Counted from the first letter of the stretch, positions 30,223 through 40,104 are shown. The stretch: DNA of 64,000 nucleotides from Bauldia sp963759235 (GCA_963759235.1 CAVWYO010000006.1:806001-870000); one strand, 5' to 3'. Notes: a model not told the origin generated them from the letters alone. Made by a program: numbers and translations.

Positions 30223-32682
30223 TCATGCCACGGGGACGCCCCAGATGCCTCGGGCGTACTCACGGATCGTACGGTCGGCCGAGAACCAGCCCATGTTGGC
30301 GACATTGCGGATCGCCTTGGTCCGCCAGGACGGCGGGTCGCGCCACATGGCGTCGACGTTGCGCTGCGCGGCGCAATAGGCCGCGAAATCGGCGGTGACC
30401 ATGAACCAGTCGCTGGTCATCAGGTTGTCGGCGAGGCCGCGATAGCGGCTGCGGTCGTCGGGCGAGAATGTGCCGGCGGCGATTGCATCGACGACGCAGC
30501 GGAGCGTCTCGTCGGCGCTGATGACGGCGCGCGGGTTGTGGCCCGCGCGACGGCGCGCCTCGATCTCGTTGGCGGTGAGCCCGAAGATGACGATATTGTC
30601 GGGACCGACGCGCTCGCCTATTTCGATATTGGCGCCGTCGAGGGTGCCGATAGTGATCGCGCCGTTTAGCGCGAGCTTCATGTTGCCGGTGCCGGAGGCC
30701 TCCATGCCGGCGGTGGAAATCTGCTCCGACAGATCGGCGGCCGGCACGATCGCCTCGGCGAGGCTGACATTGTAGTTCGGCAGGAACACGACCTTGAGGA
30801 GGTCGTGGACGGCGGGGTCGTTGTTGATCAGCTTCGCCACGTCGTTGATGAGACGGATGATCAGCTTCGCCGTCCAGTAGCTCGCCGCCGCCTTGCCCGC
30901 GAAGATCTTCACTCTGGGCACCCACTCCCGCTCCGGATGGGCCCGGATCTGATTGTAAAGGGCGACCGTCTCAAGGACGTTGAGGAGCTGGCGCTTGTAT
31001 TCATGGATGCGCTTCACGTGGACGTCGAAGAGCGCATCGGGGTTGACCGAGACGCCGACCGTCTCGCGGGCGAGGCCGGCAAGCCGCACCTTGTTGGCCC
31101 GTTTGACCAGGGCAAAGCGCTCCTGAAAGGACGCGTCGTCGGCGAGGGAGTTGACACCGGCGAGGCGGTCGGCGTCGTCGAGGACACCCGGCCCGATCGC
31201 CTCGACGAGCAGGCCGGTGAGGCCGGGATTCGCTTGCATCAGCCAGCGCCGCACCGTGATGCCGTTGGTCTTGTTGTTGATCCGGTCGGGGAAGAGCTTG
31301 TGGAGGTCGCGGAACACCGTTTCCTTCATGAGCTCGGTGTGGAGCGCCGAGACGCCGTTCACCTTGTGCGAGCCGACAAAGGCGAGCTGGCCCATGCGAA
31401 CGTGCCGCCCGTTATGCTCGTCGATGAGCGACAGCGAGGCGAGGAGCCGGGCATCGGCATTCAGCACCTGGCGCGCCTGCTGCAGGAGGCGGGTGTTGAT
31501 CTCGTAGATGATCTGCATGTGGCGCGGCAGAAGTCGCTCCATCAGCCCTACCGGCCAGCTTTCCAGAGCCTCGGGAAGGAGGGTGTGGTTGGTGTAGCTG
31601 ATGGTGCCGCGGGTGATCGCCCAGGCGGTATCCCACGGGATGCCGTTGAGGTCGATGAGAATGCGCATCAGCTCGGCAACCGCGACCGAGGGATGGGTGT
31701 CGTTGAGCTGGACCGCTACCTTGTCGGCAAGGTTCTCGACCGAGCCGAACTGTTTGAGGTGGCGACGGATGAGGTCCTGGAGCGAGGCGGAGACGAAGAA
31801 ATACTCCTGGCGGAGGCGGAGCTCCTGGCCGGCAGCGGTCGAATCCGCCGGGTAGAGGACGCGGGTGATGGTCTCCGCCCGCGTCCAGTCGGCGAGCGCG
31901 CCGACATGGTCGCCGCTGTTGAACTCGTCGAGACGGATCTGGTTGACGGCACGGGCACTCCACAGGCGAAGCGTGTTCACCCGCGCCCCGCGCCAGCCGA
32001 CGATGGGCGTGTCGTAAGCGATGGCGAACACCCTGTCCTGCGGGTGCCAGCGCCGGCGCAGCGTGTCGCCCGCCACGCCGTCGTTCTCGACGCTGCCGCC
32101 GAAGCCGATGTCGTAGGCCGCCTCGCGCCGTTCGAACTCCCACAGATTGCCGTCCGACAGCCAGTCCTCGGGCAACTCGATCTGTCTGCCGTCCCGGATC
32201 TCCTGGTGAAAAAGGCCGTGGACGTAGCGGATGCCGTAGCCGTAGGCCGGGATGCCGACCGTCGCCATGCTTTCCATGAAGCAGGCGGCGAGACGTCCGA
32301 GACCGCCATTGCCGAGGGCGGCGTCGGGCTCGAGCGGCTCGATCGCATCGAGGTCGACGCCGAGGCCGCGAAGCGCCGCGGCGATCGGCTCGACCAGGCC
32401 GAGATTGGCCATGGCGTCGCGGAGAAGGCGGCCGATCAGGAACTCGACCGACAGGTAGTAGACCCGCTTGGCGCCGGTCCGGTACGGGCCGCGGGTCGAT
32501 TCCATCCATCGATCGATCGCCCGGTCGCGGACGACGAGGATCGTCGCCGCCAGCCAGTCGTGCGGCTGCGCGACGATCGGGTCCTTGCCGATCGCGTAGG
32601 CGAGCTTGTCGACGATCTCGGCCTTGAGGCTGTCGGGATCAGAGCGGCGCGGCTGGGGCTCGATGGCATTCATCTCGTTCAT
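30223..32682 (-). CDS. glgP: glycogen/alpha-glucan phosphorylase
   Basis: Pyridoxal-phosphate enzyme (819 aa) that releases glucose 1-phosphate from glycogen or maltodextrin with inorganic phosphate. The length and the whole layout are those of GT35 phosphorylases: NDTHPSVAVAELMR in the middle, KVNGVSALHTELMK, and SGTGNMKLALNGA near residue 660, whose lysine binds the cofactor, followed by TIGTLDGANIEI. The start may be ATG 32682 or the internal ATG nine bases later. No other glycogen gene is nearby, so its link to the surrounding importers is unclear; it may use maltodextrin-like sugars from elsewhere. Confidence 0.93.
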   Translation of the reverse strand: MNEMNAIEPQPRRSDPDSLKAEIVDKLAYAIGKDPIVAQPHDWLAATILVVRDRAIDRWMESTRGPYRTGAKRVYYLSVEFLIGRLLRDAMANLGLVEPIAAALRGLGVDLDAIEPLEPDAALGNGGLGRLAACFMESMATVGIPAYGYGIRYVHGLFHQEIRDGRQIELPEDWLSDGNLWEFERREAAYDIGFGGSVENDGVAGDTLRRRWHPQDRVFAIAYDTPIVGWRGARVNTLRLWSARAVNQIRLDEFNSGDHVGALADWTRAETITRVLYPADSTAAGQELRLRQEYFFVSASLQDLIRRHLKQFGSVENLADKVAVQLNDTHPSVAVAELMRILIDLNGIPWDTAWAITRGTISYTNHTLLPEALESWPVGLMERLLPRHMQIIYEINTRLLQQARQVLNADARLLASLSLIDEHNGRHVRMGQLAFVGSHKVNGVSALHTELMKETVFRDLHKLFPDRINNKTNGITVRRWLMQANPGLTGLLVEAIGPGVLDDADRLAGVNSLADDASFQERFALVKRANKVRLAGLARETVGVSVNPDALFDVHVKRIHEYKRQLLNVLETVALYNQIRAHPEREWVPRVKIFAGKAAASYWTAKLIIRLINDVAKLINNDPAVHDLLKVVFLPNYNVSLAEAIVPAADLSEQISTAGMEASGTGNMKLALNGAITIGTLDGANIEIGERVGPDNIVIFGLTANEIEARRRAGHNPRAVISADETLRCVVDAIAAGTFSPDDRSRYRGLADNLMTSDWFMVTADFAAYCAAQRNVDAMWRDPPSWRTKAIRNVANMGWFSADRTIREYARGIWGVPVA

Positions 32683-32965
32683 GTGTGCGGCAGGTTGATC
32701 TCATTGCGGGCCGGTGACGGCCCCATGTCTCTAGCGCGGAGCAGGAATCGTGCCTAGTCCGTCCGATCCCCGTCGAGGCGGATCGGCGCGGCCGAGAAGG
32801 GCCTTTCGGGCGGTACTTCCCGTCCAAAAAAGAACCATTTTGTTATGCCGGCAAGCGATCGACGAGGTTCTTGACGCTGGATACGCGTGCCATTGGCCAC
32901 CACGGGCGGTTCTGACCCCGCGCATCATTCTTCGCCCCTATCCCTCTCTCGCGGCATCGGTCGGA

Positions 32966-33763
32966 CTACGTGGGCGCGTGCGAAGGGGCGACCGCCGCGC
33001 CCATCGTGCCGCTCGCGCCGGCACCGAGATAGAGCCGGGCGACTTCTGGATCGTTGAGCAGCCCAACCCCCGTGCCGACCAGCGCGATACGACCTCCCTC
33101 GAGGACCGCTGCTTGATTCGCCACAACCAACCCGGATCGCGCATTCTGCTCGACCAGAAGAACAGTGCGCCCATCCTTTGCCAGGGCCGCGATGGAAGCG
33201 AAAACCGACTTGCGCGCTTTCTGGTCGAGCCCAATCGATGGCTCGTCGAGGAGGACCAGAGCCGGGTCGAGCATCAAAGATCGCGCCAGCTCGACCTGTT
33301 TCTGCTCTCCTCCAGATAGCGAACCCGCGGCCGCATGACGACGTTCGGCAACGATAGGGAAGAGCTCGGTAACCCGTTCTATCCGGCTTCGGATCAGCGC
33401 ATTGTCGGAAAGGATGAAAGCCCCCATCAGCACATTTTCCCAAACCGACATTCCGGGGAAGAGACTCCTGTCCTGCGGGACGTGAATCATGCCCCGGGTC
33501 AAACGGTCCTTCGATGAGAGGCGGCTGATGTCCTCGCCGCGAAACACCACCCGGCCGCCCTCGGGATAGAGAAGCCCGCTGATCGTCTTGAGGACGGTCG
33601 ACTTTCCCGAACCGTTGGGGCCGATCAGGCACATGATCTGGCCGGCTTCGACGGTTAGGTCGATGCCCTTGAGAATCAATCCCGCACCGTACCCGGCCGT
33701 CACTCCGGACAGCCTGAGGATGACCAATTCTGCTTCATTTGCGATGGGCGTAACGGGTGGCAT
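32966..33763 (-). CDS. branched-chain amino-acid-type ABC transporter ATP-binding protein (LivF class)
   Basis: ATPase of 265 aa with Walker A GPNGSGKST, signature LSGGEQKQVE and Walker B LVLLDEPSIGLD. The short form without a TOBE domain and the order after a LivG-class gene mark it as the LivF partner. Last gene of the leftward transporter operon; 10 bp separate it from the LivG gene. Substrate of the importer is not evident. Confidence 0.87.
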   Translation of the reverse strand: MPPVTPIANEAELVILRLSGVTAGYGAGLILKGIDLTVEAGQIMCLIGPNGSGKSTVLKTISGLLYPEGGRVVFRGEDISRLSSKDRLTRGMIHVPQDRSLFPGMSVWENVLMGAFILSDNALIRSRIERVTELFPIVAERRHAAAGSLSGGEQKQVELARSLMLDPALVLLDEPSIGLDQKARKSVFASIAALAKDGRTVLLVEQNARSGLVVANQAAVLEGGRIALVGTGVGLLNDPEVARLYLGAGASGTMGAAVAPSHAPT

Positions 33764-33773
33764 TCCTCCTACC

Positions 33774-34505
33774 TCAGTCGCCGAGATACGCGTCTAGAAC
33801 GAGCGGGTTGACCTGCACATCGGCCGGCGCACCCGTGGCGATCGTTGCCCCGCGATCGAGAACGATCACGGGATCGCAGAGCCGCATGACCAATGGCATG
33901 TCGTGTTCGACGATAAGGAAGGTCACCCCCTGCTTGTGCCGGGCGCGGATATGATACTCCATCGTGTTGATCATCACGGGGTTGACGCCGGCGGTCGGCT
34001 CGTCAAGCAGGACGAGCTTCGGCCGGCTCATCAGAACCGCGGCAAACTCCAACAGTTTGCGCTGGCCATATGAGAGGTCGGCGGCCGGTAGGTCGGCGAG
34101 GCCGGAGAGCCCGAACTCCTCAAGCATCTCGAGCGATCGTGTCCGGTCGGTCTCCGTGAGTCTGGCGCCGAACAGGTCGCGCCAGGAGTATCCCGCGGCA
34201 ATCACCAGGTTCTCCTCGACTGACAGTTGCGGGAAGATTCGCGCCTGCTGGAAGGTGCGCGACAACCCCTGCCGGTAAAGCCGGCCGGGATCCGGTTTCT
34301 TCACCCGGTGACCGTCGAAACGAATGGACCCGGAGTCGGACTTCAAATATCCGGTGATGATGTTGAAGGCCGTCGTCTTGCCGGAACCGTTCGGGCCGAT
34401 CAGACCAGTGATCGTTCCTTCCCCGACCGAGAAGGTGCAGGCATCCACCGCTTTGACGCCACCGAAACGCTTGCTCAACCGGTCGACTTCCAGCAGCGCC
34501 GTCAT
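33774..34505 (-). CDS. branched-chain amino-acid-type ABC transporter ATP-binding protein (LivG class)
   Basis: ATPase of 243 aa: Walker A GPNGSGKTT, signature-like LSYGQRKLLE, Walker B LVLLDEPTAGVNP, and the VEHDMPLVM switch region usual in LivG proteins. The start overlaps the stop of the upstream permease gene. It pairs with the LivF-class protein to drive the importer. Confidence 0.88.
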   Translation of the reverse strand: MTALLEVDRLSKRFGGVKAVDACTFSVGEGTITGLIGPNGSGKTTAFNIITGYLKSDSGSIRFDGHRVKKPDPGRLYRQGLSRTFQQARIFPQLSVEENLVIAAGYSWRDLFGARLTETDRTRSLEMLEEFGLSGLADLPAADLSYGQRKLLEFAAVLMSRPKLVLLDEPTAGVNPVMINTMEYHIRARHKQGVTFLIVEHDMPLVMRLCDPVIVLDRGATIATGAPADVQVNPLVLDAYLGD

Positions 34506-35548
34506 CGTTCCGCTGCTCGCAATTCGTCAGTGATTTCCGCGTTCTGAACCGTGTTCTCTCCGGACGGAATTGCGGGTTCCTGGGGCTCCGCCTGTCGGCG
34601 CTTTCGTTGACGACGCAAGCGGTCGGTGATCGTCGGCAGGATTCCGCGCGGCAAGAGCAGCATGATGATCAGAAAGATCGCGGCGTAGGCCAGCAGATAG
34701 ATCTGGCTTGCCCCGAACTGGTAGGCGAAGGTCTGCTGAGCCGGCACCAGAATGAACGCCCCGACAACCGGTCCCCACAATGTTGCCCGCCCACCCAGGA
34801 ACGTCATCAACACCATGCCGATGGTGACCAGAGGATCGACGGCGAACTGCGGATAGACGAACCCTACATAGTAGGCCCATACCCCGCCGATCATTGCAGT
34901 GATGCCGACGCTAGCCCCGAACGCGATCAGTTTGACTCCGGTCACGCGTACGCCGACGCCTTGCGCCTTGTCTTCGTCGGCGCGCACGGCCAGCAAGGAC
35001 AGGCCGATCTTCGATCGACGGAAATAGAACGAAACCCCCATGGCCAAGGCGAGCAGCGCAAGCATCGCGTAGTAGAACGGCCGGGCGTAGGTCTCCACCG
35101 GGAAGGGCGGTATGGCCACGGCTTTGCCCTGTGCGCCGTCGGTGACCGTCCTCAGGTTGAACGCCAGGGTCTGGGCGATGAAGAGCAGGGTGATCGTGAC
35201 GATGGCAAAGACGTCGGCGCGGGTTCGCATGGCGATCCACCCGATGGGCACACTCAGCAGACCGGCTGCCAATCCGATCAGGGGAAGAAGCAAGAAGGGC
35301 GAGTATCCGTTGCCGACACTTCTCTCAAAGACGATGGCAATCGCATACGCACCCACCCCGAAGAAGGCGGCGTGCCCGAGCGATGGATAGCCGGCGTAAC
35401 CACCCAGCAAGTTCCATGCACTCGCCAAGCCGGCATACATCAGCGTGAAGATCAGCATGTTCAATATCCACTGCGGACCGACGCCGAACGGCAGCAGCGT
35501 GAGCGCGCCGAAGAAGACGACGGCGCGCACCAAACCCGCAACTCTCAT
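34502..35548 (-). CDS. branched-chain amino-acid-type ABC transporter permease (LivM class)
   Basis: Membrane permease of 348 aa; the ATG at 35548 overlaps the stop of the LivH gene (ATGA). The helices include WILNMLIFTLMYAGLASAW, followed by the conserved NLLGGYAGYPSLGHAAFFGVG split across the first two membrane spans. The C-terminal tail (about 35 residues, rich in Arg and Glu) is cytoplasmic. The frame stays open upstream, but that part is the antisense-like overlap with livH and is not used. Confidence 0.87.
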   Translation of the reverse strand: MRVAGLVRAVVFFGALTLLPFGVGPQWILNMLIFTLMYAGLASAWNLLGGYAGYPSLGHAAFFGVGAYAIAIVFERSVGNGYSPFLLLPLIGLAAGLLSVPIGWIAMRTRADVFAIVTITLLFIAQTLAFNLRTVTDGAQGKAVAIPPFPVETYARPFYYAMLALLALAMGVSFYFRRSKIGLSLLAVRADEDKAQGVGVRVTGVKLIAFGASVGITAMIGGVWAYYVGFVYPQFAVDPLVTIGMVLMTFLGGRATLWGPVVGAFILVPAQQTFAYQFGASQIYLLAYAAIFLIIMLLLPRGILPTITDRLRRQRKRRQAEPQEPAIPSGENTVQNAEITDELRAAER

Positions 35549-36423
35549 ATTGCGCCCCGTACGCGTGCGCCGAAGAGACCCGTGGGTCGAAGCAGCAGCA
35601 CGAGGAGCAGCACCACGAAAAAGGAGAAATCCGACCAGATGGGAGACAGAAGCGCCGCGATGACCGCCGAGCCGACGCCCATCACCAGCGCCGCGACGAT
35701 CGATCCGCCAATGCTGCCGAGTCCGCCGAGCACGACGATCGTCAGCAATCGGCTGATCAGGTCGTAGTGGCTGCCCGGGTTGAACGGCGAGATGAGCCCG
35801 AAGACGGCTCCTGCCGCCGCGGCCGTCGCGGCGCCGAGCCCGAAGCCAAACGACGCGACCATCTTCGCGTTGACGCCGAGCAACTGCGCCGACATCGGGT
35901 TCTGTACCGTCGCCCGGATTGCCCATCCGAACTTGGTGCGCTGCATGATCACATACAGAAGGCCGAGCATCGCCAAGGAAAGCAGGAAGGCATAAAAGCG
36001 AACCGCGTTCACCTGATATCCCAACACCGTCCAACTGAAATTCTCGTAGCCGGGCTGGATCGATCGAAACGTCGTGTTGTAAACCATTGCAAGCAAGCCC
36101 TCGATACCGAGCGCAACCGCGAAGGTGACGAGCAACGAGAGGTGCGAAACTTCATCGGGACGCAATGGGCGCAGCAGCGTCCATTGGATCGCTGCGCCGA
36201 TCGCGAACAGGACTGGTGTGGTGATCAGGATCGACAGGAACGGATCGATGCCGGTCAGGGTGAACAGGCTGAACGTCAGATAGGCGGCCAGGATAACGAA
36301 CGCCGCCTGGGCAAGGTTGACGACCTTCATGATCCCGAAAATGAGCGTCTGACCACTGGCCATCAGGGCGTAGACGCCGCCGGTCAGTACGCCGAGGATC
36401 ACGGCCTGGATCAAGGCGTGCAT
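35545..36423 (-). CDS. branched-chain amino-acid-type ABC transporter permease (LivH class)
   Basis: Permease of 292 aa with the typical N-terminal ILGVLTGGVYALMASGQTLI helix and the conserved GIMKVVNLAQAAFVIL stretch after it. The C-terminal part contains VVLGGLGSIGGSIVAAL, common to the class. It is separated from the binding-protein gene by 80 bp that hold an 11-bp stem-loop. Confidence 0.88.
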   Translation of the reverse strand: MHALIQAVILGVLTGGVYALMASGQTLIFGIMKVVNLAQAAFVILAAYLTFSLFTLTGIDPFLSILITTPVLFAIGAAIQWTLLRPLRPDEVSHLSLLVTFAVALGIEGLLAMVYNTTFRSIQPGYENFSWTVLGYQVNAVRFYAFLLSLAMLGLLYVIMQRTKFGWAIRATVQNPMSAQLLGVNAKMVASFGFGLGAATAAAAGAVFGLISPFNPGSHYDLISRLLTIVVLGGLGSIGGSIVAALVMGVGSAVIAALLSPIWSDFSFFVVLLLVLLLRPTGLFGARVRGAI

Positions 36424-36456
36424 CGCCGCTCCCTATTCCTCCCGGCCGAGGTTTTA

Positions 36457-36490
36457 CGCGGTGCACGCTTGGATGAAATCGTGCACCGCG
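36457..36490 (-). other. intercistronic stem-loop after the binding-protein gene
   Basis: CGCGGTGCACG (36457-36467) and CGTGCACCGCG (36480-36490) form a perfect 11-bp stem with a 12-nt loop, between the binding-protein stop and the LivH-class start. No T-run on the transcribed strand. Confidence 0.6.
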
Positions 36491-36503
36491 CCAGTCCTCT
36501 TTC

Positions 36504-37704
36504 TTAGCCGCCCCAGGCGGGTTTGGGCGCCACGGGCGCGTGCTGCGCCTTGTCCGGCGGGAACACCGTGGTGAGCTGACCGTCGATCCACTCGGTCAGC
36601 AGGTATTCGCCTTGCGGCGCGCCGTCGGCATCCCAGCTCAAATCGCCGACCAGGGTCGGCCAGGTTCCGCTGTGCAACGTCTTGATGATCGTTGCATTGT
36701 CGACTTTGCCGGTCTGCTTAGCGACCTCCGCCAGGACCAGGCCGGCGGAGTACGCCTCGGCAGATGTGCTATCGATGCCGTTCGCATCACCGCCGTATTT
36801 GGCGATGTAGGCGTCGATGAATTCCTTGCTTCCTGCGACGGGCGAAGCCGGATACCAGTCGCCGCTGGTGAATATGCCCTCCGTGTTCTTGGCACCGACT
36901 TTGTCCGGGAATTCGGTCGGCGAGTTTGCGCCGTTCGACATGAAGAGCCACTTGGGATTGAACTTCAGCTGGATCATCGCCTTGACCTGGGCGAATGCGT
37001 CCAACGACTGCGTCCCCGAAACGACGACGTCCGGATTCGCCGCGGCAACACCGGCGATGATCGGGGTCAGATCAGCCGACTCGGCGGGATAGGTCTCATC
37101 GTAGACCGTTTTGATCCCGGCCGCCTCGAACTGGTCCTTGACGTAGTCGGCAATCGGCGCGGCGAACGGGTCGTCGAGTTTTGCGTAGGCCGCGGTCTTC
37201 GGGCGCTGGTCGGGCGGCAGAGACAGAATGTATTTCGCGAACACGTCGCCGCCCTTCACCACCGGGGCCGGCTGCACGAAGAACAGGTTGTCCAGGTGCT
37301 GGTCGAAGACCTTCGGTCCGCCGCCGGCCGGCTCGATGAAGGCGTAGCCGTAGCGTTTGGCAACGCGCGCCGCCGGGATCGTCAAAAGGCTCGAGAACGG
37401 TCCGAAAACGATGTCGACTTTGTCCTGGGTGATCAGGTTCTGGTAGTTGGTCACGACCTGGTCGGGGCTCGAGGCGTCGTTGACAATCTTGATTTCCACT
37501 TGTCGCCCGAGAATGCCGCCGGCCTTGTTGACCTCGTCGGCCCACAGTTCGTAGCCACGCTGCGCGGCCTTGCCGGGATCGGCGAAGTCTCCGGTGAGCG
37601 ACAGCGAAATGCCGATCTTGAGTGGCGGCGAGTTCGGCCGCTGCCGCACTCGCGACGAACAACGTGGCAGCCGCCACGGTTGTGAATGACCTTATCAGTC
37701 GCAT
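36504..37704 (-). CDS. branched-chain amino-acid-type ABC transporter substrate-binding protein (one-base frameshift at 37633-37634)
   Basis: Periplasmic ligand-binding protein of about 399 aa. The signal peptide RLIRSFTTVAAATLFVASA is in one frame and the mature domain, PPLKIGISLSLTGDFADPG, in the next. Removing one T from the plus-strand GAGTTC at 37630-37635 joins them as SAAAADSPPLKIG, a normal signal-peptidase junction. The change is the same GAGTC to GAGTTC as in three other genes, so the gene is probably intact. Domain blocks VDIVFGPFSSLLTIPAAR and SADLTPIIAGVAAANPDVV fit the Leu/Ile/Val-binding family, which also takes up urea, aromatic acids and other small compounds. Confidence 0.83.
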
Positions 37705-37787
37705 GATTGGCGCCCTCCCTGACGATTCTAGACGTTTCATGGCTTGACCCTCCCTATGGTGTCTCGAGGCGGTTGCCTCGCGTCCGT

Positions 37788-38756
37788 TCATTCCGTTACT
37801 TCAAGGCCGCTTGGCACGGACTTGTTCTCGCTCTTCAATTTCATTCCGGCACCCAGTGCCACCGTCTCGATCAAGGCGGCGAAGTCGCGTTCCAGATACG
37901 CCGCCGGGTCGGCCTTGAGCGACGCAGCGCCGAAATGCGCCTGCAGCGCCTCGCGCGTTGCCGCGGTCACCGGCATGGCGACGTCGAGGTCGCGCGCCGC
38001 GGCCAGGCCGAGGTCGAGGTCTTTCCTGAGGAGCGCCGGCGTGAACGTCGTGGTGAAGTCGAGATTGACCAGCGCCGGCGACTTGTAGCGGGTGAAGATC
38101 GAGCCGAGCACGCTGTTGTTGATGAATTCCAGGAAGGCGTGGCGCGGCACGCCGGCCTTCTCGGCGAGCACGGTGATCTCGGCGAGGTTCTGGATGACGA
38201 CGCCTAGGAAGACGTTGTGGGCGATCTTGCAGAAGCGGGCGAGGTCGCCTTCGCCGACATAGGCGACGCCGTTGCCGGCGATCGTTGCGAGATAAGGCCT
38301 GACGACCTCATACGCCTCGCGCGGGCCCGACACGACGGTGCTGAGCTTGCCTGCCCGCACCGTCTTGCCATTGCCGCTCACCGGCGAAGCCAGAAACGCG
38401 GTGCCGCGCCCTTCGATCCGCGCGCGGATCGCGGCGGACTCGTCGCCGCCGATGCTCGAACAATCGACGACGATGCCGGGCACGGCGCCGACGGCGCCGT
38501 CGAAGACGCCGCCATCGCCGAACAGCACGTCCTCGACGTCGCCGGCGGTGGAAACCATGATGAAGAGGATGTCGACGCCGCGGAGATCGGCGGGGCTGCC
38601 GGACAGTGTCGCACCCTTCCTGGCGAGCGGCTCGGCCTTGGCGCGGGTCCGGTTCCAGACGCTAAGCCGATGACCGGCGTTGAGGAGACGCTCGGCCATT
38701 GGGAAGCCCATGCGGCCGATACCGATCCAGCCGATCCTATGGATATTCGGCGCCAT
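37788..38756 (-). CDS. NAD(P)-dependent beta-hydroxyacid dehydrogenase (3-hydroxyisobutyrate dehydrogenase family)
   Basis: Dehydrogenase of 322 aa with an N-terminal GWIGIGRMGFPMAERLL cofactor motif, the substrate-binding SPVSGNGKTVRAG segment and GDLARFCKIAHNVFLG with the catalytic lysine near residue 180. Family members oxidise or reduce short beta-hydroxyacids such as 3-hydroxyisobutyrate or tartronate semialdehyde. Lies 37 bp downstream of the M24 gene and 83 bp upstream of the importer genes, all on the minus strand. Confidence 0.87.
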   Translation of the reverse strand: MAPNIHRIGWIGIGRMGFPMAERLLNAGHRLSVWNRTRAKAEPLARKGATLSGSPADLRGVDILFIMVSTAGDVEDVLFGDGGVFDGAVGAVPGIVVDCSSIGGDESAAIRARIEGRGTAFLASPVSGNGKTVRAGKLSTVVSGPREAYEVVRPYLATIAGNGVAYVGEGDLARFCKIAHNVFLGVVIQNLAEITVLAEKAGVPRHAFLEFINNSVLGSIFTRYKSPALVNLDFTTTFTPALLRKDLDLGLAAARDLDVAMPVTAATREALQAHFGAASLKADPAAYLERDFAALIETVALGAGMKLKSENKSVPSGLEVTE

Positions 38757-38793
38757 GCCCGTTTCGTCCTCGCTCTGCCGGTTGCCGGTCGGT

Positions 38794-40104
38794 TCAATAG
38801 GCGTTGGCGATCGGAAGCTCCTCGGCCGGGAAATGGGTGATCACCTTGCACCCGGTGTCGGTGACGACGACTTCCTCCTCGATGCGCGCGGCCGAAAAGC
38901 CGTCGCTCGCCGGGCAATAAGTCTCGAGGGCGAAGACCATGCCGGTCTTCAGCTCCATCGGTTGATCGAGGGAGACCAGGCGCGAGATGATCGGCCGCTC
39001 GTGGAGCGCCAGCCCGAGACCGTGGCCGAACTGCAGCCCGAAGGCGGCCATCTCGTCGGGGAAGCCGAACTCCTCCGCCTTCGGCCATACCGAGGCGACG
39101 CGGTCGGTGCTCATGCCCGGGCGGATCAGCGAAATGGCGCTGTCCAGCCATTCGCGGCACTGCTTGTACGCGTCGTGCTGCGACGGCGTCGCGCGGCCGA
39201 CGTTGAAGGTCCGGTAGTAGCAGGTGCGGTAGCCGGTATAGGCTTGGAGGATGTCGAAGAACGCCTGATCGCCGGGACGGATCAGCCGGTCGGTGAAATT
39301 GTGCGGGTGGGGATTGCACCGCTCGCCGGAGATGGCGTTGATCGCCTCGACGTCGTCGGAGCCCATCTCGTAGAGCATCTTGTTGGCCTTGGCGACGATG
39401 TCGTTCTCGCGGACGCCCGGCTTCAGCTCCTCCCAGATCATGTGATAGACGCCGTCGACCATCGCGGCGGCCTGGTTGAGCAGCGTGATCTCGTCGATGT
39501 TCTTGATCTCGCGCGCGTCGAGCATGACCTGTTGGCCGTCGACGAGCTTGAGGCCGGTGCTCTCCAGTTCGTGCCACATGCCGGGCTCGACCAGATCGAG
39601 TCCGAGCGGCATATCGGCGACACCGGCTTCGACGAGCAGCGCCTTGATCTCCTCGGCGTGGCGCTTCATCAGCCCGGCCGACGGCGGCACCGTGCCGCGC
39701 ATGCCGAGCATGCCGGCGCGGAAGTTCTCGGTCGGCAGCCAGTCGCAATAGAGCCGGTGATGAACGGCGGCGGAGCCGAAGTCCCACAGGATCGGCTGAC
39801 CGTTGCCGGCGAGCAGCGCGAAGCGGCAGAGCTTGTCGCGCTCCCACTCGCCGATCTTGGTGGAGGTGACGTAGCGGATGTTGTTGACGTCGAAGAGGAG
39901 CAGCGCGCCGCATTTCGAATTCTTCAGCGCCTGGCGGATGCGCCCGAGGCGGTATGCGTGCAGGCGCCGGAAGTCGACGCGCACCTCGAAATCGACGCTG
40001 GTATGGCCGGGGGCGGGAAGGGCGCGGTTCCAGCGCCAGTGCGGATCGAGGGAATCGGGCCCCTCGTGCGGCACCGAGCGCGGCTCAAGCCTCAGTTCGT
40101 TCAT
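38794..40104 (-). CDS. M24-fold (creatinase/Xaa-Pro peptidase-like) protein with a Cys in a metal-ligand position
   Basis: A 436-aa pita-bread protein. The N-terminal creatinase-like domain includes FDVNNIRYVTSTKIGEWERD. In the catalytic half the first metal ligand Asp284 (FFDIL) is present, but the second Asp of the D-x10-D pattern is Cys295 (GYRTCYYRTF). His361 (FGHGLG), Glu394 (FALETY) and the late RIEEEVV glutamates are kept. It is related to peptidases of the M24 group and more distantly to the DMSP lyase DddP, but DddP keeps its aspartates, so neither function can be assumed. First gene of the leftward operon under the LacI-type operator at 40148. Confidence 0.82.
   Translation of the reverse strand: MNELRLEPRSVPHEGPDSLDPHWRWNRALPAPGHTSVDFEVRVDFRRLHAYRLGRIRQALKNSKCGALLLFDVNNIRYVTSTKIGEWERDKLCRFALLAGNGQPILWDFGSAAVHHRLYCDWLPTENFRAGMLGMRGTVPPSAGLMKRHAEEIKALLVEAGVADMPLGLDLVEPGMWHELESTGLKLVDGQQVMLDAREIKNIDEITLLNQAAAMVDGVYHMIWEELKPGVRENDIVAKANKMLYEMGSDDVEAINAISGERCNPHPHNFTDRLIRPGDQAFFDILQAYTGYRTCYYRTFNVGRATPSQHDAYKQCREWLDSAISLIRPGMSTDRVASVWPKAEEFGFPDEMAAFGLQFGHGLGLALHERPIISRLVSLDQPMELKTGMVFALETYCPASDGFSAARIEEEVVVTDTGCKVITHFPAEELPIANAY

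Noticed and set aside
30805..32757. Plus-strand open frame of about 650 codons across glgP
   Set aside because: Antisense shadow of the well-supported glgP gene with no recognisable domain.
38794..40104. Calling the M24 protein the DMSP lyase DddP
   Set aside because: Overall fold is shared, but DddP keeps three metal-binding aspartates in a different local sequence, while this protein has Cys295 and GYRTCYYRT. The evidence supports only a family-level call.
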